The notes under the pieces are model-generated. The model was not told the DNA's origin. It saw nothing but the letters and a program-made list of their open reading frames with translations, and did no database searches. A program made the position numbers and the translations under genes. A stretch of 6,141 nucleotides of DNA from CAG-791 sp963657295 (lineage in GTDB: Bacteria > Bacillota > Clostridia > Lachnospirales > Lachnospiraceae), in assembly GCA_963657295.1 (NCBI GenBank), contig CAVKMX010000132.1, forward strand, positions 1 to 6,141, written 5' to 3'. Of the stretch, positions 1 through 6,141 are shown piece by piece. Every line of letters begins with the position of its first letter. Position 1 is the first letter of the stretch.

Positions 1-20
1 AGCATAAGCGGTATTTTCAT
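1..20 (-). CDS. Possible start of the next gene (only six codons visible)
   Basis: An ATG on the minus strand at 20-18 opens a frame reading MKIPLM that runs off the left edge. GGAG at 32-29 lies eight bases upstream, an ideal Shine-Dalgarno spacing, and a TATAAT lies further upstream. If real, the gene follows jetD by about 90 bases with its own possible promoter. A competing ATG at 27 opens MPDENTAYA in another frame, but GGAG is only one base away from it, too close. Nothing can be said about function. Confidence 0.3.
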
Positions 21-109
21 CAGGCATTCTCCATACACTTGGTTATCAGGGATCAACGAACATTATACTGTCTCCTGTGCGATACCCTTTACCTCGAATG
101 ACGCATCTC
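21..109. other. Intergenic region after jetD
   Basis: Between the jetD stop and the candidate next start there is no strong hairpin followed by a T-run, so no intrinsic terminator is evident. At 42-57 GTTATC and GATCAAC can pair as a six-pair stem with one bulged base and a three-base loop, but it is AT-rich and lacks a T-tract on either strand. Transcription from the jet operon may read through to the next gene. Confidence 0.5.
62..67 (-). promoter_or_regulatory. Possible -10 element downstream of jetD
   Basis: The minus strand carries a perfect TATAAT 42 bases past the jetD stop. Seventeen bases upstream the -35 position reads AAAGGG, a poor match to TTGACA, and no TG extends the -10. A transcript would start near base 55 and give a leader of about 35 bases before the candidate ATG at 20. 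A single hexamer match in a short AT-rich gap can arise by chance, so this is a weak call. Confidence 0.3.
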
Positions 110-1324
110 TCAGATTCCCTCCTGCTCCAGCTTGCAGTTTTCCTCCAGCATTCTCTCAAAAAGCGTGTGCTGTTCTGCGTAGAAGTCATCCTCCAGCATT
201 TTCTGAAGCGTTTTCCGATCTGCTGCCGTAAGCGGTCTGCCGGTCTCCCTGTGCTGCTGCCAGACGGCAAGGTCCATTCCATAGGTTCGGATCGGAATGC
301 CCGTGGAAAGGCACAGGTTCTTCCAGATTCGGAAGCCGCCGCAGTCAATGTCACCGAAATGACAGAATACCGCCTCCGGGAACAACTGATGCAGCTCCGT
401 CAGAAAACTCCGTTTCACACGGTTGGCATAACCGGCAAGGTACAGTACCAGTTCCCGACTCCCGATCCTGTGCTCCTCCACCCTCCAGCGATGGTAGCTG
501 GTCAGATTCTCGATGCTCAGGATCACGTCCGGTCTCTCCTTCGCTGCCGCAAGCCTCTCCAGGACAATCGGAAGATCTGCCTGAAAAACTCCTATCCCCT
601 GCTGCAGCTTCTCGTTCCAACCGCTTTCCCCGATCGGCATCCCCTTGATAAACAGAAAGGTCGGATTCCGATAGATGTTGAATTCCTCCAGAATCTCATC
701 GGTTTCAAGCTCCTGCGGCAGGTCCGGCCGCTCGAAGCGCGTCAGTATGCTGCAGGCAAGATGCAGTTCCTTTTCCGCCGCCTTGGAGTCATGAAAAATC
801 TGAATGGAGAAGCTGCGCAGATATTGTTCCTTTTCGTTTGAGAGCATCGCTGCGGCCAGGTGCAGCACACGCTCCAGTTCCTGCGGCGCGTCCTCATCGG
901 CATACCGGCGGATGCTCCTTCCCTCTCCGAGCATGGTCTTCATGCAGGCCGTAAAGGCCGGGAGCTCTCCCTCATACCGTTCCAGAATTTCCAGTATTTC
1001 TCTTTGTTTCTCTCCCCTGGGCTGACGGCGGAGCAAGGAATAGACCTCTCCAACCCTTTCATCCCGCAGAATGCACTTTTCCAGAATGTGTCCTTCCCGG
1101 CGTCCCTTCCAGACCAGCGTCACCAGTCCCTTCGCCTCCAGTTCACGCAGCTGACGGTGTATTTCCTCGTACTCAATGGAGGCGGCATCGTAATACTCCG
1201 GAAATTCTGCCCTTGTGATTTTCTGCGCGATGCGGATGGTCCTGCTGTTCTTTCCTTCGAAAAGGAGGCTGCTCTCATACCGGTCCACCAGGAGCTCCAG
1301 CATCCTTTCATCATATCGTTTCAT
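110..1324 (-). CDS. jetD: Wadjet JetD, Toprim-domain DNA nuclease
   Basis: JetD is the nuclease subunit that cuts circular plasmid DNA once the JetABC motor stalls. With the start chosen here it has 404 residues. The N-terminal part (about 25-85) resembles a winged helix (SRTIRIAQKI to KGLVTLVWKG), as in DUF3322-type regions. Residues about 215-404 are the DUF2220/Toprim-like domain, related to Topo VI A/Spo11. The expected metal-binding residues are visible: Glu272 in LSIENLTSYH and Asp325/Asp327 in HFGDIDCGG. The protein ends in KLEQEGI; an EQE-like end recurs in this family as I recall. The ATG at 1324 overlaps the jetC stop by 14 bases and has GGAAG nine bases upstream. An in-frame ATG at 1357 would add 11 residues but has no Shine-Dalgarno sequence. 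This is the last jet gene; no frameshift or lost catalytic residue is seen. Confidence 0.94.
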   Translation of the reverse strand: MKRYDERMLELLVDRYESSLLFEGKNSRTIRIAQKITRAEFPEYYDAASIEYEEIHRQLRELEAKGLVTLVWKGRREGHILEKCILRDERVGEVYSLLRRQPRGEKQREILEILERYEGELPAFTACMKTMLGEGRSIRRYADEDAPQELERVLHLAAAMLSNEKEQYLRSFSIQIFHDSKAAEKELHLACSILTRFERPDLPQELETDEILEEFNIYRNPTFLFIKGMPIGESGWNEKLQQGIGVFQADLPIVLERLAAAKERPDVILSIENLTSYHRWRVEEHRIGSRELVLYLAGYANRVKRSFLTELHQLFPEAVFCHFGDIDCGGFRIWKNLCLSTGIPIRTYGMDLAVWQQHRETGRPLTAADRKTLQKMLEDDFYAEQHTLFERMLEENCKLEQEGI

Positions 1325-4300
1325 TGGTAAAATCTTCCACGTAGCTCTGTCTGCCATCCGAGAGTACCAGCAGGATCTTGTCCATGGACGGACCGATGTA
1401 CTGTATCTTTTCCGGCGGTGCTGAAATGATCAGCTGCAGATCTGCGCTGCGCATAAAGGACAGCACCCCTGCAATCCGCTCATCATCCATATTGTTGAAG
1501 GCCTCATCCATCATGATCAGTCCAACCGCATCTCCGCCGATGCAGCTCCGATACAGCTGCATGAAGCTGGCCGCCACCGTGATATAGAAGGGCGTCTGCG
1601 TCTCGCCGCCGGATTTCTCCCGGGCTACTTTGGAATAATACATATAGCTGCCGTCGTCGCCGGAAATCCTGATGTCGTAGTCCATGTAAAACCGGTAATC
1701 CGTATACTGCTGCAGCGTTTCCTGGCTGTTCTCGTCATCCAGTGAGAGCTTCTCAAAGAGCTCCTCAATGACCTCCTTATGATTTGCATGGAACATCCCG
1801 GAGAAAATCGACTCTCCGTCCATTACATTAAAATCATCCATGATCATGCTGTAATACTTCTGCTCGGAGGATTTCGGCGTATGCAGAAATTCATATCGCT
1901 CATGAGCAAAGCGGATCTCCCCAAGTGCACGGTTGAGTTCACGGAATTCCGACTGCGCCTGTTTGATGTTTTCCTGCAGCTTCGAGAGGAACTGCTCCCG
2001 GAATTCCTCCTCGGCAGATTCTCTGGCCTTCTGAACCTTTTCCTCATAATCCAGGAGACGGGAATCCTTCAGACGGACATATTCGTCATGAAATGCTCCG
2101 TATCCTTCACAGGAGGCCGCACCGCCGAAATCATGCGCAATCTTGTACGCATGCATCCGTTCTTCCATCTCCCTGATAAACTGCTCCTTCCGCGTTGCAT
2201 TGGCCTTTCTGGAGCCTTCAAAGCCATTGTGAAAGCTCTCGAGGGATGCGCGCTTCCGGCGTTCCTTCTGATAGTCGTCCTCCACCTCCCGGCCATCCTC
2301 GCCCAGCCGATGCAGGAGTCCTGCGACCTCGTCCGTTTTGCGCTCCTTCTGCTCCTGCAGCTGCCGGATTTTTTCTCCATCGGAGGCTATGTTCTGATCA
2401 CAGCCGCCGATTTTCTGCAGCAGGGTATCCCGCCCGCCATCCAGCTTCTTTTTCTCCTCCTGCATGCTCTGCAGGCGAATCTGCTTCTCCAGGAAGGTTT
2501 TGCCCGCGCCGATTGCCTTTTGCTCCTCAAGGGTCCGCCGCAGAGCCGCCTCATATTTCCTGTACTGCTCAAGGGCTCCCAGCTGATATTTCACATCGAC
2601 ATCCGCCGCTGTATCCAGGAACTTTACAGCCGCACGCAGCTGCTCCTCTCCCATTCTGCATTCCCGGATCCGGGCGAGCAGATCCTCGCGCTCTTTTTTC
2701 CTTGCCGCCAGCTGAATTTCATATGCTTTGGCTCCGATATACGGCGTCCGGAACACTTCCGGCCGGATGGCGCTCACCACATGGTTCTGATAGCGCATAC
2801 AGGTCCTGGTAATGGATATCTCATGCTGTTTGAGCTCCTCCGCCTTCTCGCAGCAATGCACTTTTCCCAGGACACTGTTGATGTAGCGGCGTGCATACAG
2901 ATTGCCAGACGATACCTTTTCCGCAAGGGAGCCCTGCGGTGCTGTGTCATATGCATCGAGCCGGCCTGTATTGATCAGACCGACACCGTATGCCTTCTTC
3001 TCCTTCCGGAGACGGTCGTATGCACTGACACTGACGTCGAAATTCTCCGGTGCCACCAGAAGATAGAACCGCTGCGTATTCAGGTAGCCTTCCACCGCAT
3101 CCTTCCAGGCAGGATCCGTGATCTCCAGCTGCTCGCAGAGAATCCGAACCTCAGCGGTTCTTCCGTTCTGCCGCAGCTGCTGTTCCACCGCCTCCTTCAG
3201 CCGCAGAACCTCCGGGCGGTAGATCAGCTTCCTCTGCTCCAGCTCCCGGATCTGGGCATTCAGCTCCTGCTGATGCTCCTCCAGTCCACGGAGCGTTATT
3301 CTCTGTCCTGCTGCCTTCTCCTGCAGAGAGTCATAGAGCTTCTTCTTGCAGGCAATGACCCGCTCCAGCAGCTCCCGCAGCTCCACCAGGCTCTCCAGTT
3401 CCCTGAGCTTCTCAAGGCTTTCCGCATACTGCTGCAGACAGGCATCCTGTTTTCCTGTGATCTCCTCCCGACCGCAGAGTTCCCGTGTGCTGCGCAGCGC
3501 AGCCCGCGCCCTCTGCATCAGTTCGCGAACGGCCTCACCCGCCTTGTCAAGGGAATCCTCCAGGCTCTTCTTCCGGCGCTCCAGCTCCAGATATGCCTGA
3601 TACTCGGTATTGGAGCCCAGTTCCACGGAAAGATTCGTAATCATCTCTTCCAGTGACTGCATTTGTCCGGTAATTTCATCCTTTTGCCGGATGAAATCCT
3701 TCTGCCGGATCTGTTCCGACAGAATATGGGCCTCCAGCCCCCGAATGCCCTCCTCCAGCATATCCTGCTCGCACCGGGCCAGATAATATTCCTGATACCG
3801 ATCGATCCGTATGCAGTTCTCGACCTGCTCATACCCGGCCGTGATCTCCTCGAGCTCCCGGATACGTTTTTTCACATCCTCCAGCGTTCGCGATAAATCC
3901 TGATAGCTGCGGACATTCTCCCGGAGTGTGTCAATGTTGACCTCCTTTTCATCCAGTACATAGGAGTAGACGAAATCCTTTATGTCCGAAATCGGCTTAA
4001 ATGCCAGTGCCTTCGGAATCAATGTGAAAAACTTATCCTCCAATCTGCCGAACCGCTGCAGTACCATGGCCTGTGCCTGCTTCTGCGTGGTGGCCCACAC
4101 ACGGATGGCCTTCCCGTTCGCCGACCGGAAGGCGCTGATGCTGCGGACCTGCCGTCCGTTGAAGAACATCTCCTCTGTCAGCAGGCACCGTTCCATCAGA
4201 TACCAGGCGATGTTGGGCTCCCTTTCCTCCGTCGCCGAATCCATCACACAGCCGATGAGGAAGGGCACCTTCTTCTGCTCATCATAGAATTCCAGCGCGA

Positions 4301-4571
4301 TATGCGCGGAAATTTCGCCCGTCCGCTCATAGGGCCGCCCCTCCTGTCCGGTTTTGCACCGGATATACGTATTCAAGGTTCGCTTTCCTTTTTCATGGGC
4401 CGCCTTATTGAAATTATTCCTGCTGGCTGTAATGACAAGCTGAACGGCATCCAGAATGGTTGACTTTCCGGCCCCGTTCTCACCGGACAAAAGGCAGGCA
4501 TCGGCCAGTTCGATTGTCTCATCCGTGAAACGGTGCCAGTTAATCAGCCGGATTCTCTTCAACTGCTTCAT
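1311..4571 (-). CDS. jetC: Wadjet JetC, SMC/MukB-like ATPase motor
   Basis: This 1086-residue protein is the ATP-driven DNA loop-extruding motor of Wadjet. The N-terminal head begins MKQLKRIRLINWHRF and carries Walker A GENGAGKST at residues 30-38. Residues about 216-470 form a Glu/Lys/Gln/Leu-rich coiled coil. A globular hinge spans about 475-612 (DPAWKDAVEGYLNTQRFYLL to YIGAKAYEIQ), followed by a returning coil at about 615-895. The C-terminal head has the ABC signature EKSGGE at 985-990, Walker B LIMMDE at 1018-1023 with catalytic Glu1023, and a D-loop NNMD at 1026-1029. I place the start at the ATG at 4571, which has GGAGG upstream and begins the conserved head. A TTG 11 codons earlier is in frame but has no good ribosome binding site. 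The 5' end overlaps jetB by 32 bases and the 3' end overlaps jetD by 14. The ATPase motifs look intact, so the protein is expected to be active. Confidence 0.96.
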   Translation of the reverse strand: MKQLKRIRLINWHRFTDETIELADACLLSGENGAGKSTILDAVQLVITASRNNFNKAAHEKGKRTLNTYIRCKTGQEGRPYERTGEISAHIALEFYDEQKKVPFLIGCVMDSATEEREPNIAWYLMERCLLTEEMFFNGRQVRSISAFRSANGKAIRVWATTQKQAQAMVLQRFGRLEDKFFTLIPKALAFKPISDIKDFVYSYVLDEKEVNIDTLRENVRSYQDLSRTLEDVKKRIRELEEITAGYEQVENCIRIDRYQEYYLARCEQDMLEEGIRGLEAHILSEQIRQKDFIRQKDEITGQMQSLEEMITNLSVELGSNTEYQAYLELERRKKSLEDSLDKAGEAVRELMQRARAALRSTRELCGREEITGKQDACLQQYAESLEKLRELESLVELRELLERVIACKKKLYDSLQEKAAGQRITLRGLEEHQQELNAQIRELEQRKLIYRPEVLRLKEAVEQQLRQNGRTAEVRILCEQLEITDPAWKDAVEGYLNTQRFYLLVAPENFDVSVSAYDRLRKEKKAYGVGLINTGRLDAYDTAPQGSLAEKVSSGNLYARRYINSVLGKVHCCEKAEELKQHEISITRTCMRYQNHVVSAIRPEVFRTPYIGAKAYEIQLAARKKEREDLLARIRECRMGEEQLRAAVKFLDTAADVDVKYQLGALEQYRKYEAALRRTLEEQKAIGAGKTFLEKQIRLQSMQEEKKKLDGGRDTLLQKIGGCDQNIASDGEKIRQLQEQKERKTDEVAGLLHRLGEDGREVEDDYQKERRKRASLESFHNGFEGSRKANATRKEQFIREMEERMHAYKIAHDFGGAASCEGYGAFHDEYVRLKDSRLLDYEEKVQKARESAEEEFREQFLSKLQENIKQAQSEFRELNRALGEIRFAHERYEFLHTPKSSEQKYYSMIMDDFNVMDGESIFSGMFHANHKEVIEELFEKLSLDDENSQETLQQYTDYRFYMDYDIRISGDDGSYMYYSKVAREKSGGETQTPFYITVAASFMQLYRSCIGGDAVGLIMMDEAFNNMDDERIAGVLSFMRSADLQLIISAPPEKIQYIGPSMDKILLVLSDGRQSYVEDFTNETI
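1334..1338 (-). promoter_or_regulatory. Ribosome binding site of jetD, inside the jetC coding sequence
   Basis: The minus strand reads GGAAG nine bases before the ATG at 1324. It is only a moderate match, but the alternative ATG at 1357 has none. The site sits in the last jetC codons, so jetD is probably translated by ribosomes that have just ended jetC. Confidence 0.55.
3675..3710 (-). repeat. Tandem 18-base repeat in the jetC coiled coil
   Basis: Two adjacent 18-base units, 3710-3693 and 3692-3675 on the minus strand, agree at 14 of 18 bases by eye. They encode IRQKDF followed by IRQKDE, residues 288-299 of JetC, in the outgoing coiled-coil arm. The reading frame is kept. It looks like a small duplication by replication slippage, or chance similarity within a biased coil composition. 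Confidence 0.5.
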
Positions 4572-5154
4572 CCGCTTTGCTTCCTCCCTTGCGATACTTG
4601 TCAATCAGTTCCGATACTCTCTGAATATCCTCAACCCGCACGGCCATGAGAATGGAATCATAGATCAGAACTCTTCCGTCCTCCTGCGACATATCCCGGT
4701 CCAGGAGATTCACCAGGTTGTAGCGCTTCAGCGTACGCAATGCGTTGCTCATCGTCGTTTTGTCAATCTGTTTGTCCCGCACCTTCATCGACAGATATTT
4801 TTCCTGAATATCGCCGACATTCACGACCACATCCGTAAGCGAGAGCTCACGCTTTTTCTCATCATACAGAATACGCAGAATCAGGAGAATAATGGAATCC
4901 GCCAGTTTCAGACTGGCGTGCCCCAGGCCCTCTCTGCTCACCACCTGGATCACACCGTACTGCTCACTGATCTCCAGCGACAGGCCGAGCACGCCAAGAT
5001 ATTCCTCAAAGGTTTCCCGGAGCCTCATTACAAAATAATAATCCGCCTTTGTATTCTCATTTCGTTTACAGATAAAGCAGGAAGACAACAGTTTTCCGCA
5101 GGTGCGCCGAAACTGCTCCCTGTCCTTTTGTGACATTTTCTCCAAGACTTCCAT
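4540..5154 (-). CDS. jetB: Wadjet JetB, MukE/KITE-like winged-helix subunit
   Basis: This is a complete 204-residue protein with an ATG start preceded by the purine-rich GGAGAGGGAG, which lies in the short gap after jetA. Residues about 85-170 look like a winged helix: a helix (SIILLILRILYDEKK), a turn, a helical segment with TTMSNALRTLKRYNLVNLLD typical of a recognition helix and wing, then the strand GRVLIYDSILMAV. The N-terminal 80 residues are mixed helix and strand (DYYFVMRLRETFEEYLGVLG). By family knowledge JetB is the KITE/MukE-like partner that binds JetA and helps the JetC motor hold DNA. Type I systems carry DUF4194 here; this sequence looks more like the DUF6063 kind found in Clostridia, which is recollection, not a search. 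The acidic tail ADEAVEENPAD is encoded in the stretch overlapping the jetC start and is probably dispensable in structure. Function rests mainly on position and length. Confidence 0.88.
   Translation of the reverse strand: MEVLEKMSQKDREQFRRTCGKLLSSCFICKRNENTKADYYFVMRLRETFEEYLGVLGLSLEISEQYGVIQVVSREGLGHASLKLADSIILLILRILYDEKKRELSLTDVVVNVGDIQEKYLSMKVRDKQIDKTTMSNALRTLKRYNLVNLLDRDMSQEDGRVLIYDSILMAVRVEDIQRVSELIDKYRKGGSKADEAVEENPAD
4583..4590 (-). promoter_or_regulatory. Ribosome binding site of jetC, inside the jetB coding sequence
   Basis: The minus strand reads AAGGGAGG, ending 11 bases before the ATG at 4571. The spacing is a little long but the match is strong, and it lies downstream of the competing TTG at 4604, so it can serve only the ATG. 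Because it sits within the last codons of jetB, ribosomes finishing jetB pass over it, which suggests translational coupling. Confidence 0.65.
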
Positions 5155-5158
5155 ACTG

Positions 5159-5168
5159 CTCCCTCTCC
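5159..5168 (-). promoter_or_regulatory. Ribosome binding site of jetB
   Basis: On the minus strand the gap between jetA and jetB contains GGAGAGGGAG. The GGAGAGG part ends seven bases before the jetB ATG, a normal spacing, which supports the start at 5154. The gap is too short to hold a separate promoter, so jetB depends on upstream transcription. Confidence 0.75.
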
Positions 5169-5175
5169 GTATCCG

Positions 5176-6141
5176 TCACCTTCTGGCAATGATGAAATTC
5201 CGAAAACGATATCCCTTTATTTCCACCTCGTTCTGCGGAACAACTCGATATGGCATCCGCTTTCTCTGTCCGTACAGCCGGATATAAATCAGGCGGAGAA
5301 ATCGCTCCATATCGGAATAGGCGGATATTCTTTCTGCTGTCCCCCTATCGTCCCCGGACCGGATCGTCTCCGGCGCCTTTGTCTCTTCCTGCTGCCCTGA
5401 ATCCCCGGAGGAGCCGCAGACCTCCGCCCCGGGAAAACGGTACTCCAGAATCTCCGACGCCGCCATGCTCTCTCTCCCGTCCAGACATTCCTCCACATAG
5501 GCATTGATTTTCGAAGGGCTCAGCACATTGGCAAGCTTTCGCTCCATGGCAATCCGTTTGGCCAACCGCCGCGCCTCATCCACCTCGGGCAGCTCCAGAT
5601 CCTGCGCCATGAATTCCTTCCGGCCCTCTACCGGCGCGTAAAGCGAATTCATGTCCAGAAAGCTCCAGGAGAAAAGATGCAGCAGCCGATCCGTCTCCTC
5701 CAGCTCATAGAATCCGGCAGGATCCAGACGCTCCTCCTGCATACGCTCTGCAAGCGATGTAATGATGTTCTTCAATTGTCCTCTGACATCCGCACTGCTC
5801 GTCAGAAGGAATTTGGCTCTGGCGATAGCAGCTCCCTGATATTTGGTGTTCTTCTGGTTGATCTCTTCCAGAATGATGTCCATTTCCCGGAAGGCCCGGA
5901 TGACCTCATGCAGATAGGTCAGAACCTGTTCTCCTGCCTTATCCTCCGACAGCTCTCTGATCTCGGCGATCTCCTTTGCCGCCTGTTCCAGGTAACGCGT
6001 GTCCCTTGCGTTGGCTTCCAGCCGTTCCAGAATCTCCGGTCGGAATTTCGACACATTGTCGGAGGTCACCAGCCGGTGATATGCCTTGTCCACCACATTG
6101 GTGTAATAATCGTTCAGCAGTGCCTCCATGATTTCCTGCAC
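5176..6141 (-). CDS. jetA: Wadjet JetA, kleisin-like subunit (C-terminal part, start outside window)
   Basis: The frame is open to the right edge, so the visible 321 residues are a C-terminal part; the apparent GTG at the edge is not a start. JetA proteins of this kind are, from memory, roughly 450-500 residues, so perhaps 130-180 N-terminal residues are missing. Visible residues 10-30 (DYYTNVVDKAYHRLVTSDNV) and the following helical stretch to about 230 match what I recall of the DUF5716/JetA family in Clostridia. Residues 241-270 are a polar Ser/Gly/Glu-rich linker, then a compact C-terminal domain ends in VEIKGYRFRNFIIARR. By family knowledge JetA is the MukF/MksF-like kleisin that bridges the two JetC heads and binds JetB; it is cytoplasmic. 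It is the first jet gene and stops 21 bases before jetB. No signal peptide or membrane segment is seen. Identity is strongly supported by the jetBCD neighbours; the subtype is less certain. Confidence 0.9.
   Translation of the reverse strand: MQEIMEALLNDYYTNVVDKAYHRLVTSDNVSKFRPEILERLEANARDTRYLEQAAKEIAEIRELSEDKAGEQVLTYLHEVIRAFREMDIILEEINQKNTKYQGAAIARAKFLLTSSADVRGQLKNIITSLAERMQEERLDPAGFYELEETDRLLHLFSWSFLDMNSLYAPVEGRKEFMAQDLELPEVDEARRLAKRIAMERKLANVLSPSKINAYVEECLDGRESMAASEILEYRFPGAEVCGSSGDSGQQEETKAPETIRSGDDRGTAERISAYSDMERFLRLIYIRLYGQRKRMPYRVVPQNEVEIKGYRFRNFIIARR

Noticed and set aside
42..57. Short hairpin as a terminator for the jet operon
   Set aside because: The stem is six mostly A-T pairs with a bulge and is not followed by a T-run on either strand, so it does not meet the form of an intrinsic terminator.
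77..841. Plus-strand open frame of 254 codons opposite jetD
   Set aside because: It covers the Toprim half of jetD in antisense, where the catalytic residues are plain in the minus frame. No recognisable motif; composition is that of a shadow frame.
1779..3656. Long plus-strand open frame of 625 codons opposite jetC
   Set aside because: It is antisense to the coiled-coil and hinge part of jetC, whose frame carries clear family motifs at both ends. Its product is a Leu/Pro/Gln-rich composition expected from reading Glu/Lys/Gln/Leu-rich coil codons backwards, and no domain is recognisable.
1311..4571. Alternative identity as SbcC/Rad50 exonuclease subunit or MukB
   Set aside because: Rad50/SbcC would lie beside an SbcD/Mre11 phosphoesterase gene and have a zinc-hook CxxC at the coil tip; here there is a globular hinge and a JetD-type Toprim gene follows. 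MukB is larger and lies with mukE/mukF without a nuclease gene.
4456..5133. Plus-strand open frame of 225 codons opposite jetB and the jetC start
   Set aside because: It runs antisense across two real genes and their ribosome binding site, and its product shows no domain.

Overview
The window carries most of one Wadjet (JetABCD, also called MksFEBG/EptABCD) anti-plasmid defence operon. All genes lie on the minus strand, so transcription runs from high to low coordinates in the canonical order jetA (C-terminal part only, cut by the right edge), jetB, jetC, jetD. The genes are nearly fused: 21 bases separate jetA from jetB, jetB and jetC overlap by about 32 bases, and jetC and jetD overlap by 14. 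This is one co-transcribed, probably translationally coupled unit. Its promoter must lie upstream of jetA, beyond base 6141.

How the genes work together (family knowledge): JetC is an SMC ATPase with long coiled coils, JetA a MukF/kleisin-like bridging subunit, JetB a MukE/KITE-like winged-helix subunit, and JetD a Toprim-type DNA nuclease. In studied Wadjet systems the JetABC motor extrudes DNA loops, and JetD cuts when the complex meets itself on a small closed circle, so plasmids are destroyed and the chromosome is spared. Every catalytic motif expected of JetC (Walker A, SGGE signature, Walker B with DE) and JetD (Toprim Glu and DxD) is present. I see no frameshift or premature stop, so the visible part looks functional. 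The JetA and JetB sequences look like the Clostridia-type version of the system (my recollection: JetA of the DUF5716 kind, JetB of the DUF6063 kind), which fits type II better than type I; this subtype call is inference.

Layout: 1-109 is the region after jetD. It holds a perfect TATAAT on the minus strand and a well-spaced Shine-Dalgarno plus ATG that may begin the next gene, which runs off the left edge. 110-1324 is jetD, 1311-4571 jetC, 4540-5154 jetB, and 5176-6141 partial jetA. The remaining open frames on both strands, including a 625-codon plus-strand frame inside jetC, are shadows. No RNA gene, mobile element, attachment site or CRISPR array is visible.

Organism: the GGAG-type ribosome binding sites, moderate GC content by eye, and the resemblance of the proteins to Clostridia Wadjet sequences suggest a Firmicute, perhaps a gut-associated Clostridia (Lachnospiraceae or a neighbour). 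No marker gene settles this. The system is already described as a family; what is specific here is the corrected starts, the tight coupling, a small coiled-coil repeat and the downstream junction.
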